DNA of 64,000 bases from UBA5216 sp043743335 (GTDB lineage Bacteria; Pseudomonadota; Gammaproteobacteria; Burkholderiales; SG8-41): assembly GCA_043743335.1 (NCBI GenBank), contig JAYTWR010000169.1:1-64000 (forward strand), written 5' to 3'. Positions within the stretch are counted from its first letter, which is position 1, and each line of letters starts with the position of its first letter. Position numbers and translations under genes: made by a program. This document shows positions 16,407 through 25,378 of the stretch, piece after piece. Under the pieces are notes generated by a model that saw only the letters and a list, made by a program, of their open reading frames with translations, was not told the origin of the DNA and did not search any database.

Positions 16407-16483
16407 TCGCTGGTTGATCCTCGTTTGCCGTGCGCACCCTCGTTGCGCGGTGCTGAATAAACCGTTTTTCGCTGGAGCAAGTC

Positions 16484-17965
16484 ATGACTGAAGTTGAATT
16501 CAAACGCCTCGCGCAGGCGGGCCATAACCGCATCCCCCTGCTGCTTGAGACCTTCGCCGATCTCGACACGCCGTTGTCGATTTATCTCAAGCTCGCCAAC
16601 AAGCCGTATACCTATTTGCTCGAATCCGTGGTCGGCGGCGAGCGCTTTGGGCGTTATTCGTTTATCGGCCTCGCGGCGAAAACGCGGCTTGAAGTGCGCG
16701 GTTATGAATGCACCGAGTTTTCCGGTAGCGCAGTCACCCAACAAATCACGGTGCGCGATCCGCTGGATTACGTGGAGAAATACCTCGCGCAATTCAAGGT
16801 GGCGCCGCTCGACAGCGCTGCCAAGTTACCGCGTTTTTGCGGCGGGCTGGTGGGTTATTTTGGCTACGATACCGTGCGCTACGTCGAAAAAAAGCTCGCG
16901 CATTCGCAAAAGCCCGATCAGCTCGGTACGCCGGATATTGCGCTGTTGGTGTCGGAAGAACTTGCGATTGTTGATAATCTTTCCGGCAAACTCTATCTCG
17001 TGGTGTATGCGCAGCCGGGTGTAGCGGATGCTTACGGTCGCGCACAGGCGCGTCTCGCCGCTTTGCTACAGCAGTTGCGCGAGCCGGTGGTGATACCGCC
17101 CAACCGCGTGGCGGTGTCAGAGCCAGCGGTGTCGGGCTTTGGGCGCGAGGCGTATCACGCGGCTGTCGAGCGCGCGAAAAAATATATTTTTGAAGGCGAC
17201 ATCATGCAGGTGGTGCCGTCGCAGCGCATGTCCAAAAAACTGCACGCAACGCCGCTGGCTTTATATCGCGCGCTGCGTACGCTGAACCCGTCGCCGTACA
17301 TGTTTTATTTTGATTTTGATGATTTTCATGTGGTGGGCGCGTCGCCGGAAATACTCGCGCGGCTGGAAGGCGACACCGTCACCGTGCGGCCCATCGCCGG
17401 TACGCGCAAGCGCGGCGTCACCGCCGACGAAGACAAGGCGCTAGCCGAAGAACTGTTGGCCGATCCGAAAGAACGCGCTGAGCACATTATGCTGGTCGAT
17501 CTGGGGCGTAACGACGCGGGCCGCGTGTCGCAAACCGGCACGGTGACGGTCACCGAGCAAATGCTGATCGAGCGCTACTCGCATGTGATGCACATCGTGT
17601 CCAATGTCGAGGGCAAAATCAAACCGGGCTTGGGCGCGATGGATGTGTTGCGCGCGACGTTTCCGGCGGGTACGGTATCGGGCGCACCCAAGGTGCGCGC
17701 CATGGAAATCATCGACGAGCTGGAGCCGGTGAAACGCGGCATCTATGCCGGTGCGGTGGGCTATCTCGGCTTTGACGGCAACATGGACGTGGCGATTGCG
17801 CTGCGCACCGGCGTGGTCAAAGACGGCATGCTGTACGCGCAGGCGGGCGGCGGCGTGGTAGCTGATTCAGAACCCGAGGCCGAATGGCAAGAGACTCAGA
17901 ACAAGGCGCGCGCTTTGTTGCGCGCAGCGGAAATCGCTGAAGGTGGGCTGGATACTAAAGGATAA
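16484..17965 (+). CDS. trpE: Anthranilate synthase component I
   Basis: This 493-residue enzyme makes anthranilate from chorismate with TrpG. The N-terminal regulatory domain contains LLESVVGGERFGRYSFIG, the family's tryptophan-binding region. The catalytic domain shows RPIAGTRKRG, HIMLVDLGRNDAGRVS, SHVMHIVSNVEG, ATFPAGTVSGAPKVRAMEII and YAGAVGYLGFDGNMDVAIALRT. Start ATG 16484 follows GGAG at 16474-16477. It is preceded by a Trp-rich leader peptide. Unlike most relatives it is separated from trpG by 4.3 kb of unrelated genes. Confidence 0.95.
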   Translation: MTEVEFKRLAQAGHNRIPLLLETFADLDTPLSIYLKLANKPYTYLLESVVGGERFGRYSFIGLAAKTRLEVRGYECTEFSGSAVTQQITVRDPLDYVEKYLAQFKVAPLDSAAKLPRFCGGLVGYFGYDTVRYVEKKLAHSQKPDQLGTPDIALLVSEELAIVDNLSGKLYLVVYAQPGVADAYGRAQARLAALLQQLREPVVIPPNRVAVSEPAVSGFGREAYHAAVERAKKYIFEGDIMQVVPSQRMSKKLHATPLALYRALRTLNPSPYMFYFDFDDFHVVGASPEILARLEGDTVTVRPIAGTRKRGVTADEDKALAEELLADPKERAEHIMLVDLGRNDAGRVSQTGTVTVTEQMLIERYSHVMHIVSNVEGKIKPGLGAMDVLRATFPAGTVSGAPKVRAMEIIDELEPVKRGIYAGAVGYLGFDGNMDVAIALRTGVVKDGMLYAQAGGGVVADSEPEAEWQETQNKARALLRAAEIAEGGLDTKG

Positions 17966-17989
17966 AATCCTTTAAAATCAATTAGTTAC
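17961..17989 (+). repeat. Dispersed AT-rich repeat after trpE
   Basis: Perfect IHF-consensus core at 17976-17988. It starts at the trpE stop codon (17963-17965) and marks the left border of the segment separating trpE from trpG. Confidence 0.75.
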
Positions 17990-18032
17990 AAACCCTTGCC
18001 GCTGCGGTGTTCAGCAGCGTCAACGCCGAGCG

Positions 18033-19244
18033 CTAAATCGTCGGGCTCTTGAATTCGCCACCCATCGCTACCTGCGCCCACGGGCCCAGTTGCGTGTCGG
18101 CAGAAAACGTAATGTGCCCCGCCGCTGCGTGATGATCGCGGAACAGGCGCTGCAGGGGGCTGTGGTCGTAAATGCCATTGGCACCGAGCATTTCGTATAG
18201 CGAATCGACGGCCTCGCCCAACAGCTTCATGCCCATCGCTGCGTTGCGTTTGTAGCGCAGCTTGGTGGGCATATCGAGCTTGCCGCCGGCACGATAAATA
18301 TTGTGCGCTTCGAGACAATCGTTGCGCAGCCAAATGCGCACCGCGTCGATTTTTGCGCCCGCCGCGCCCACGCGCAATTGCACCGCCTGAAAGTCGCGCA
18401 TTTTTGCGCCCGTATAGCTGGTGCTGCGCTGCTTCACCAGTTCGGTGGTTTGCTCCAGCATATTCGTGGCGTTGCCGGTCATGGCGCCCGCAATGCAGTG
18501 CCCGCCGAGCGAGGGCGTGGGCACTTTGAACGTGGAATTGGTGTGCACTTTCAAGCCGGGAAACTCGTGCGCCGGATTGGCCACGTGCATAGAAATCACG
18601 CGATGCGCCGGCACAAACACGTTGCTGCACGTCACCGTGCGGCTGCCCGTGCCGCACATGCCGAGCGTTTGCCAGTCGTCAATCACCGTGCAGTCGGCCA
18701 GCGACACTTGGCACATGCACCAGTCGACGGGCTTGCCGGATTCGTCTTTGACGATACACGCGAACTGCTCCCACGCGGAGTGATCCACGCCGGAAGAAAA
18801 TCCCCATTTGCCGGATAGCTCCAGCCCGCCATCAACACGTTTGCCGCTGCCTTGGATGAACGCAATGCCAGAGGCGATCAGCACTTCCGGGTTGGCGCCC
18901 CAGATTTCCTCGTGCGCCGCCTTCGGCCATTGCACCAGCCCGCGATGATGCGAGCCCAGATTGGCGACCACCCACGCGGTTGAGGCGTCGCCCCGACCGA
19001 TCATTTCTGGAATGTCAAAGTAGGACACGAAATCCAGTTCCATGCCGCCCCAGGCTTTGGGCTGCAAGTAGCGGAACAGGCCGCTTTCGTGCAGCGCTTC
19101 GACGACCTGCGGCGCGAGCTTGGTGGCTTTTTCGTTAGCGGCGGCGTGCTGGCGCAAAAACGGGATCAGCGCGCGGGCGCGCTCGATGGCCCCGTCGTAG
19201 CCGACGTGCGAAAAATCGCGTTGTTTGATATAGGGTGCGTTCAT
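18033..19244 (-). CDS. Acyl-CoA dehydrogenase-like flavin-dependent monooxygenase
   Basis: A 403-residue protein with the acyl-CoA dehydrogenase fold, closest in appearance to the group D two-component monooxygenases (HsaA/DszC type). The N-terminal helical domain has APQVVEALHESGLFRYLQPKAWGG. The middle domain has LSGKWGFSSGVDHSAWEQFACIV and TLGMCGTGSRTV. The C-terminal helices carry QRLFRDHHAAAGHITFSADTQ. Substrate unknown; a separate reductase is not nearby. The ATG at 19244 (MNAPYIKQRD) is the likely start, although an MM pair 9-10 codons upstream is possible. The gene lies reversed inside the trp region, so it is probably an insertion. Confidence 0.78.
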   Translation of the reverse strand: MNAPYIKQRDFSHVGYDGAIERARALIPFLRQHAAANEKATKLAPQVVEALHESGLFRYLQPKAWGGMELDFVSYFDIPEMIGRGDASTAWVVANLGSHHRGLVQWPKAAHEEIWGANPEVLIASGIAFIQGSGKRVDGGLELSGKWGFSSGVDHSAWEQFACIVKDESGKPVDWCMCQVSLADCTVIDDWQTLGMCGTGSRTVTCSNVFVPAHRVISMHVANPAHEFPGLKVHTNSTFKVPTPSLGGHCIAGAMTGNATNMLEQTTELVKQRSTSYTGAKMRDFQAVQLRVGAAGAKIDAVRIWLRNDCLEAHNIYRAGGKLDMPTKLRYKRNAAMGMKLLGEAVDSLYEMLGANGIYDHSPLQRLFRDHHAAAGHITFSADTQLGPWAQVAMGGEFKSPTI

Positions 19245-19797
19245 GGTGGCGGCATTAAAAGTGATTACCATCATAATAACGGGCGCGCGGCGTACGCTCA
19301 ACTGCTTTGTCACATGGTGGTGGGAGAACCGGGCGGCAGCGGCACGGCGGGTGATTTTCCTGCATCCCAAGGCCAAACCAAAAACACCGGAACCCCGTGC
19401 GCCGGACGCGATCTCAAGCAAAATAGGACGCGCATCGCCGCTTTGTGGGCGTTTTGTGGCCGCTCTATAGCCGCTTTATGCGGGCGATTTGCGCTGATTT
19501 TCGCGTCGGCGTGGCGAGCGCCGGGTCGAACGACAAAATGGCGCTGCAATTCACCACCTATGCGTCACCAAGGGTTTGAAATACAAGGCTTTCTTGGTAG
19601 AATCTTGTGGTATTCCGTGCGGGTCTAAAGAACGCAAGCGAACGCATCAACGTTCATGCCATTCAAGCCCGGCGTCGTGTCTACGGTGCGTTTGAGGTGC
19701 GTTTGAGGTGAGATACCTTCGCCGCCATCGTACCTTTGCACCTTCGCATCATGGCACGGCACAGACTCTCCACGATTTTTATAGGACGCATCGCGCA
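19245..19797. other. Long intergenic region between divergent genes
   Basis: No convincing gene is found in these 553 bases. TAGAAT at 19596-19601 is a possible -10 for the TPR gene. An 11-bp perfect tandem repeat (GGTGCGTTTGA twice) lies at 19685-19706. Frames covering this interval on both strands lack conserved features. Confidence 0.4.
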
Positions 19798-20886
19798 ATG
19801 ACTTCACTGATGGTTCGCTTATTGGGTTCGGCGTCGGGGACACTGGGCAACACTCGCCTGTTGTTCAATTTGTTGCGTGCAGCCGGGTTGGCGCTGGCAC
19901 TGCTGATCGCGGTGCCCGCTTCAGCGCAACCCGACGATCTGCAAGACGTTAATCAAATGCTCAAACTGGGGCAGTTTGATCAGGCGTTGGCCCGTGTGAA
20001 CAGCTATCTGTCAACCCGCCCGAAAGACGCGCGCGGCCGTTTTCTGAAAGGCCTGATACTGGCCGAGCAAAACAAACCGGGCGATGCCATCCAGGTGTTT
20101 TCTGCGCTGACCAAGGATTTTCCGGATTTGCCGGGGCCGTATAATAATTTGGCCGTGTTGTATGCCTCACAAGGCCAATACGACAAAGCGCGCGATGCGC
20201 TCGAGCTCGCGATACGCACACACCCCAGCTACGCCACGGCGCACGAAAATCTCGGCGATATCTACGCCAAGATGGCCAGTCAGGCCTACGACAAAGCCTT
20301 GCAGCTCGACAAAAGCAATGCGACCGCGCAATCCAAGCTCAACATGATTCGTGATTTGTTCCCGGCTGACACGCGCACCGCCAAAGCCGCCCCGGCAGGT
20401 AAATCCGATCCGGCGGCCAAAGTGGCAGCCGCGCCCGCGCCCGCCTACGATCCGACCAAGCCCGCCCCGGCCTCTGCGGCCCCTGCGGCGGCAGCGCCCG
20501 CAGCCCCATCGGCCAAACCCGCAGCGGCCAAAGCCGGCACACCCAGTGCAGAAGAAGTGCTGGCGTCGGTCAATGCTTGGGCGCAATCGTGGTCGAGCAA
20601 CGACGTTCCCGGCTATTTGGGCGCGTATGCACCTGATTTTCGTACACCCAAAGGTGAGTCGCGCGCCGCGTGGGAAGCAGAGCGCAAGGCACGCATCGCC
20701 AAGCCGCGCCAGATACAAGTCGCAATCGAGGCCCCGCGCGTGGAGTTTGATGACAATGGCCGCGCCACGGTGACGTTCCGCCAACAGTACCGGTCTGATG
20801 CCCTGAAATCCTCCAACGCCAAAACGCTGGTGATGACCAAGGCCGGAGACAAATGGCTGATCCAGCAAGAACGCAGCGGCGGTTGA
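19798..20886 (+). CDS. TPR-repeat protein with C-terminal NTF2-like domain, exported
   Basis: This 362-residue protein has an N-terminal signal peptide ending A-V-P-A-S-A-Q near residue 41. Residues about 45-185 hold TPR-type helices (LKLGQFDQALARVNSYLSTRPKD; AYDKALQLDKSNA). A Pro/Ala-rich linker follows at about 195-250. The C-terminal 110 residues (SVNAWAQSWSSNDVPGYLGAYAPDF...TFRQQY) look NTF2-like. The same C-terminal pattern recurs in the next gene. The ATG at 19798 follows AGGAC at 19783-19787. It overlaps the L,D-transpeptidase gene by 34 bp, suggesting joint action at the cell wall. Confidence 0.78.
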   Translation: MTSLMVRLLGSASGTLGNTRLLFNLLRAAGLALALLIAVPASAQPDDLQDVNQMLKLGQFDQALARVNSYLSTRPKDARGRFLKGLILAEQNKPGDAIQVFSALTKDFPDLPGPYNNLAVLYASQGQYDKARDALELAIRTHPSYATAHENLGDIYAKMASQAYDKALQLDKSNATAQSKLNMIRDLFPADTRTAKAAPAGKSDPAAKVAAAPAPAYDPTKPAPASAAPAAAAPAAPSAKPAAAKAGTPSAEEVLASVNAWAQSWSSNDVPGYLGAYAPDFRTPKGESRAAWEAERKARIAKPRQIQVAIEAPRVEFDDNGRATVTFRQQYRSDALKSSNAKTLVMTKAGDKWLIQQERSGG

Positions 20887-22217
20887 GCGGACACCTGAGC
20901 ACGCACCTGAGCGGGCGTCTCAGCGGACGCGCCTCGCTGCTGGCCATTGCTCTGTTGGTATTGGTGGCGGGTGCTGCTGCGTTTTTTGTGGGCGGGCAGC
21001 CGCAATTGGCCGCAGCGTTTTTGCCGGTCAATTACGCAAAGAACGTTAATGTCGGCGGCGTTCCCGGCATCGCTGCGCGCGGCTCGGTGGGTGCGCTCGA
21101 TCCCGAAGTCGCGCTACAAAAAACCCTAGCAGAAATCAAAAATCATCGCATGGACAATGCGCTGGTAGAGATCGACCGGGTCATCGGCGCGTATCCGAAT
21201 TTCCGGCTCGCGCATCTCATTAAGGGCGATCTGCTGCTGGCGCGCGCACATCCGTTGAGCGGCTTAGGCAATGTCACCGATGCGCCGCAAGAGCTACTCG
21301 ACGATTTGCGCGATGAGGCGCGTGCGCGCGTGGTGCGGCTGCAAAGCGAGCGCCCCAAAGATCAGGTGCCGCGCTATTTGCTGCAAATGCCGCCCGAGCA
21401 GCGTTACGCACTGGTGGTGGACACCGCGAAATCCACGCTCTATGTGTTTGAAAACAAAGACGGTGAAGCGCGATATGTAGCCGACTACTACGCCACCATC
21501 GGCAAAAACGGCATGGACAAATTTCGCGAAGGCGACAACAAAACACCGCTGGGCGTGTACCACGTCACCCACAGCATTTCGCGCGAACAGTTGAACCAGC
21601 GCTATGGCAAAGCTGCCGGGCAGTATGGCGTGGGCGCGCTGCCCATCAGTTATCCCAACGAGTGGGACAAACGCGGCGGACGTAACGGCAGCGGCATCTG
21701 GCTGCACGGCGTGCCGTTTGATACCTACAGTCGCGCGCCGCGCGCCAGCAATGGCTGTGTGGCGCTGACCAATGAAGATTTCATGGCTGTTTCCGCTACC
21801 ACTCAGGTGGGTGCAACGCCGGTGATTATCGCCAACGGCATTGAGTGGACGAGCGCCGAAACCGCGCGCAACGAGCGTCAATCGCTGGCGCAGGCGGTGG
21901 AAAACTGGCGCAGTGATTGGGAAAGCCTGAAAACGGATAACTACCTCAAGCACTATTCACAGGCGAAGTTTTCGACCGGCAAGCAAAAATACGCTGCGTG
22001 GGCGGAACACAAGCATCGCGTCAATGCCAGCAAAACCTGGCTCAAGGTAAAAATCGACAACGTTAGCCTGTTTTATTACCCCGGCGCGGCCGATCTCGCG
22101 GTGGTGACTTTCGATCAGGATTACAGCAGCAGCAATCTGGCGGGTCAGTCCAAAAAGCGCCAGTACTGGATGAAAGAATCGGGAGCCTGGAAAATCGTCT
22201 ACGAAGGCATGGGCTGA
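20853..22217 (+). CDS. L,D-transpeptidase (YkuD) with C-terminal NTF2-like domain
   Basis: This 454-residue protein has one N-terminal hydrophobic helix (residues about 26-46). The YkuD catalytic domain at about 185-325 contains the motif HGVPFDTYSRAPRASNGCVAL, that is H...S-X-G-C, with the nucleophilic cysteine in SNGC. A C-terminal domain similar to that of the preceding TPR protein follows (VENWRSDWESLKTDNYLKHY...VTFDQDY...WKIVYEG). It would form 3-3 cross-links or anchor proteins to peptidoglycan in the periplasm. The start overlaps the upstream gene. Confidence 0.85.
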   Translation: MADPARTQRRLSGHLSTHLSGRLSGRASLLAIALLVLVAGAAAFFVGGQPQLAAAFLPVNYAKNVNVGGVPGIAARGSVGALDPEVALQKTLAEIKNHRMDNALVEIDRVIGAYPNFRLAHLIKGDLLLARAHPLSGLGNVTDAPQELLDDLRDEARARVVRLQSERPKDQVPRYLLQMPPEQRYALVVDTAKSTLYVFENKDGEARYVADYYATIGKNGMDKFREGDNKTPLGVYHVTHSISREQLNQRYGKAAGQYGVGALPISYPNEWDKRGGRNGSGIWLHGVPFDTYSRAPRASNGCVALTNEDFMAVSATTQVGATPVIIANGIEWTSAETARNERQSLAQAVENWRSDWESLKTDNYLKHYSQAKFSTGKQKYAAWAEHKHRVNASKTWLKVKIDNVSLFYYPGAADLAVVTFDQDYSSSNLAGQSKKRQYWMKESGAWKIVYEGMG

Positions 22218-22221
22218 TTAA

Positions 22222-22250
22222 AAAATAATGCAATAAAAACAATTACTTAC
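22222..22250 (+). repeat. Dispersed AT-rich repeat before trpG
   Basis: Core at 22237-22249 with one mismatch (AAACAA in place of AATCAA). It is the right border of the segment between trpE and trpG. Confidence 0.65.
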
Positions 22251-22262
22251 ACACAAACCGCC

Positions 22263-22832
22263 ATGCTGCTGGTCATCGACAACTACGACTCATTCACCTA
22301 CAACCTCGTGCAATATTTCGGCGAGCTGGGCGAAGACGTGCGCGTGTTTCGCAACGACGAAATCACACTCGAAGGCGTGGAGCGCCTTGCGCCGGCGCGT
22401 ATCGTGGTATCGCCCGGCCCCTGTACGCCCAACGAAGCTGGCATTTCGGTGGCGGCGATTCAGCAGTTTGCGGGCAAGGTGCCGATACTGGGCGTGTGTC
22501 TCGGCCACCAAAGTATCGGGCAGGCGTTCGGCGGCAAAATCGTGCACGCCAAAAAACTCATGCACGGCAAAACCTCGGCGATACAACACAACAACAGCAG
22601 CGTGTTTCGCGGCTTGCCGGGCGGGTTTCAGGCAACGCGTTATCACTCGCTGGTGATTGAGCGCGACAGCTTGCCGGATTGTTTTGAAATCACCGCTTGG
22701 ACGGAAGACGGTGAAATCATGGGCGTGCGGCACAAGACGCTGGCGGTGGAAGGCGTGCAATTTCACCCTGAATCGATCCTCACCGAACACGGCCACGCCA
22801 TGCTGAAAAACTTTCTGGAGCGCACCTTGTGA
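22263..22832 (+). CDS. trpG: Anthranilate synthase component II (glutamine amidotransferase)
   Basis: This 189-residue class I amidotransferase channels ammonia to TrpE. It shows the N-terminal DNYDSFTYNLVQYF, the oxyanion region SPGPCTPNEAG, the nucleophile segment ILGVCLGHQSIGQAFGG and the catalytic His-Glu in VQFHPESILTEHG. The ATG at 22263 is two bases into the line after the repeat. Its stop overlaps the GTG start of trpD by 4 bp. It may also serve aminodeoxychorismate synthase, as such subunits often do. Confidence 0.95.
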   Translation: MLLVIDNYDSFTYNLVQYFGELGEDVRVFRNDEITLEGVERLAPARIVVSPGPCTPNEAGISVAAIQQFAGKVPILGVCLGHQSIGQAFGGKIVHAKKLMHGKTSAIQHNNSSVFRGLPGGFQATRYHSLVIERDSLPDCFEITAWTEDGEIMGVRHKTLAVEGVQFHPESILTEHGHAMLKNFLERTL

Positions 22833-23890
22833 CCACCGCCGCCACACCGCTTAAGGCGTTTACGCCGCAGGACGCGCTCGCGCGCATTGTCGATCACCGC
22901 GAGATTTTCCACGAAGAAATGCTGTCGCTGATGCGCCAGATTATGAGCGGCGAAGTATCCGCCACGTTGATTGCGGCCATCATCGCGGGCTTGCGCGTCA
23001 AAAAAGAAACCATCGGCGAGATTTCTGCCGCCGCTCAGGTGATGCGCGAATTCGCTACCCCCGTGCCGGTGGCGGACACGCCGAATCTTATCGACACCTG
23101 CGGCACCGGCGGTGATGCGGCGCATACCTTCAATATTTCCACCGCGGCGATGTTCGTTGCGGCAGCGGCGGGGGCGAAAGTCGCCAAGCACGGCGGGCGT
23201 TCGGTTTCCAGCAAATCCGGCAGCGCCGACGTGCTGGAAGCGCTGGGTGCCAATATCAATTTGCCGCCGGATCAGGTAGCCCAATCCATCAGCGAAGTCG
23301 GCGTGGGGTTCATGTTCGCGCCCAATCACCACAGCGCCATGAAACACGCCGCGCCGGTGCGGCGTGAGCTCGGCGTGAAAACCATTTTCAACATCTTGGG
23401 CCCGCTCACCAATCCGGCGGGTGCGAAGCAACAGGTCATGGGCGTGTTTCATCCGGACTTGACCGGCATCCAGGCGCGCGTGTTGCAGCGCCTCGGCAGC
23501 CGCCGCGTGATGATTGTGCACGGCCGTGAAGGCCTCGACGAAATTTCGCTGTGCGGCGCGACGCTCGTTGCGGAACTCAAAAACGATGAAGTGCGCGAAT
23601 ACGAAGTAACGCCGGCCGATGTGGGCCTCAAAGCCTGCGACTCGGCGGCGCTGCGCGTGGACGGCATCGATGCGTCGCGAGCGATGTTGCTCGCCGCGCT
23701 CGATAACCAGGACGGCCCCGCGCGCGACATCGTGGCGTTTAACGCCGGGGCGAGCCTGTATGTCGCCGGGCTTGCACCATCGCTGGCAGACGGTGTGAAG
23801 CTCGCGCTCGCCACACTGGCCAACGGCGGTGCGCGCCGGAAGCTCGATCAGTTCGTGGCGTACACCAGCGCCGCGAAGCCATCACCATAA
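22829..23890 (+). CDS. trpD: Anthranilate phosphoribosyltransferase
   Basis: This 353-residue enzyme transfers phosphoribose from PRPP to anthranilate. The glycine-rich PRPP loop DTCGTGGDAAHTFNIST, the KHGGRSVSSKSGSADVLEALG segment and APNHHSAMKHAAPVRRELGVKTIFNILGPLTNP are diagnostic. The start is a GTG overlapping the trpG stop, which implies translational coupling. The C-terminal extension of about ten residues after ARRKLDQFVAYT is low-complexity. Confidence 0.95.
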   Translation: MTTAATPLKAFTPQDALARIVDHREIFHEEMLSLMRQIMSGEVSATLIAAIIAGLRVKKETIGEISAAAQVMREFATPVPVADTPNLIDTCGTGGDAAHTFNISTAAMFVAAAAGAKVAKHGGRSVSSKSGSADVLEALGANINLPPDQVAQSISEVGVGFMFAPNHHSAMKHAAPVRRELGVKTIFNILGPLTNPAGAKQQVMGVFHPDLTGIQARVLQRLGSRRVMIVHGREGLDEISLCGATLVAELKNDEVREYEVTPADVGLKACDSAALRVDGIDASRAMLLAALDNQDGPARDIVAFNAGASLYVAGLAPSLADGVKLALATLANGGARRKLDQFVAYTSAAKPSP

Positions 23891-23904
23891 TCACCACAAT
23901 CACC

Positions 23905-23933
23905 ATAAGTAATTGATTTTAAAAGAATTTTAT
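23905..23933 (-). repeat. Dispersed AT-rich repeat between trpD and trpC
   Basis: Perfect IHF-consensus core on the minus strand at 23906-23918. The repeat's outer arm touches the trpC ATG at 23932. Confidence 0.72.
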
Positions 23934-24723
23934 GTCTGATATTTTGCGACGCATTGTGGCGGTCAAGGAGACCGAAGTGGCTGCCGCCAAGCGGATAGCG
24001 TCGCAAGCCGTCGTTGAACAGCAAGCGAAAGCCGCGCCACCGCCGCGCGATTTTTTCGGCGCGCTGCGCGCAAAAATCGCTGCGGGCCAATCCGCAGTGA
24101 TCTGTGAAATCAAAAAAGCCAGCCCCAGCAAGGGCGTACTGCGCGAGCATTTTGAACCCGCGCAAATTGCGCAAAGCTACGAACAGCACGGTGCTGCGTG
24201 CCTGTCGGTGCTGACCGACCGGCAGTTTTTTCAGGGCGACATCGCGCACCTACAGGCGGCGCGCGCAGCGTGTGCGCTGCCCGTGCTACGCAAAGATTTC
24301 ATGATCGATCCGTACCAAATTGTTGAGGCGCGCGCGGCAGGTGCCGACTGTATTTTGTTGATCGTGGCCGCGCTGGATTTACCGCGCCTGCGCGAGCTGG
24401 AAACGGTGGCATTGGGTCTTGGCATGGCGGTGCTGGTAGAAATACACGACGGCGACGAACTGGATACCGCACTCCAATTGTCATCGCCACTGCTGGGCAT
24501 TAACAACCGCAATCTGCGCACGTTTGAAACGACACTGGCAACCACGCTGGACCTGCTGAGTCGCGTGCCGGCTGACCGGCTGGTGGTCACCGAAAGCGGC
24601 ATTTTACAGCGCAGGGATGTTGAGTTGATGCGGCTGCGCAAGGTGAACGCCTTTCTGGTGGGCGAAGCATTTATGCGCGCGCCGGAACCCGGCGTTGAAC
24701 TCGAACGACTGTTCAGCGCATGA
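23932..24723 (+). CDS. trpC: Indole-3-glycerol-phosphate synthase
   Basis: The 263-residue TIM-barrel enzyme closes the indole ring in tryptophan synthesis. Clear motifs are DILRRIVAVKETEVA, CEIKKASPSKGVLR with the catalytic lysine, LSVLTDRQFFQG, VLRKDFMIDPYQI, GINNRNLRTFE and TESGI. It is the monofunctional form without TrpF. The stop overlaps the coq7 ATG by 4 bp. No usable ribosome site other than the AT-rich repeat arm precedes the ATG. Confidence 0.95.
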   Translation: MSDILRRIVAVKETEVAAAKRIASQAVVEQQAKAAPPPRDFFGALRAKIAAGQSAVICEIKKASPSKGVLREHFEPAQIAQSYEQHGAACLSVLTDRQFFQGDIAHLQAARAACALPVLRKDFMIDPYQIVEARAAGADCILLIVAALDLPRLRELETVALGLGMAVLVEIHDGDELDTALQLSSPLLGINNRNLRTFETTLATTLDLLSRVPADRLVVTESGILQRRDVELMRLRKVNAFLVGEAFMRAPEPGVELERLFSA

Positions 24724-25346
24724 TCGATATCGACAAATTCATCGTCGGCTTCGACAAGGGGCTGCGCACCGTGTTCGCGCCCGCACAATCGTTGCGTGCG
24801 ACACCGGGCGATGGTTTGCCGGACGCGCTGCTCGACGACACGCAACGCAAGACATCCGCCGCGCTGATGCGCGTCAATCATACGGGTGAGGTGTGTGCGC
24901 AGGCTTTGTATCAGGGGCAGGCGCTAACCGCGCGCGAGGCTCCGGCGCGCGAAGCGCTGGCGCGCGCTGCGCAAGAAGAAACCGAGCACCTGGCGTGGAC
25001 CGAACGGCGCATTGCAGAACTCGGCGGCAGCAAGAGTATGTTGAACCCCTTGTTTTATGCAGGCTCGTTTGCGCTGGGCGCGGTGTCCGGCCTGTTGGGC
25101 GACAAATGGAATCTCGGCTTTTTGGCCGAGACCGAGCGGCAGGTCGTGCGCCATCTCGAAAACCATCTCGAACGGCTGCCTGCGAACGATGGAAAAAGCC
25201 GCGCTATCGTCGGCCAGATGCGTGACGATGAAGCGCGCCATGCGAGCAGTGCGGTCAGTTATGGCGGTGCGCAGTTGCCTGCACCGGTCAAGGCGGCGAT
25301 GAAGGCGTCGTCCAAGGCGATGACGGGAACGGCGTATTGGTTGTAG
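24720..25346 (+). CDS. coq7: Ubiquinone hydroxylase Coq7 (2-polyprenyl-3-methyl-6-methoxy-1,4-benzoquinone monooxygenase)
   Basis: This 208-residue di-iron carboxylate protein hydroxylates the demethoxyubiquinone ring, replacing UbiF. The ferritin-like ligands are seen in MRVNHTGEVCAQALYQGQ, AAQEETEHLAWTERRIAELGG and MRDDEARHAS. It follows trpC with a 4-bp overlap, as in many Burkholderiales, so it is probably cotranscribed with the trp genes. No close terminator is seen after it. Confidence 0.93.
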   Translation: MIDIDKFIVGFDKGLRTVFAPAQSLRATPGDGLPDALLDDTQRKTSAALMRVNHTGEVCAQALYQGQALTAREAPAREALARAAQEETEHLAWTERRIAELGGSKSMLNPLFYAGSFALGAVSGLLGDKWNLGFLAETERQVVRHLENHLERLPANDGKSRAIVGQMRDDEARHASSAVSYGGAQLPAPVKAAMKASSKAMTGTAYWL

Positions 25347-25378
25347 GTTGTAGCTTGTTGCTCGGGCAGGGGGAAGAG

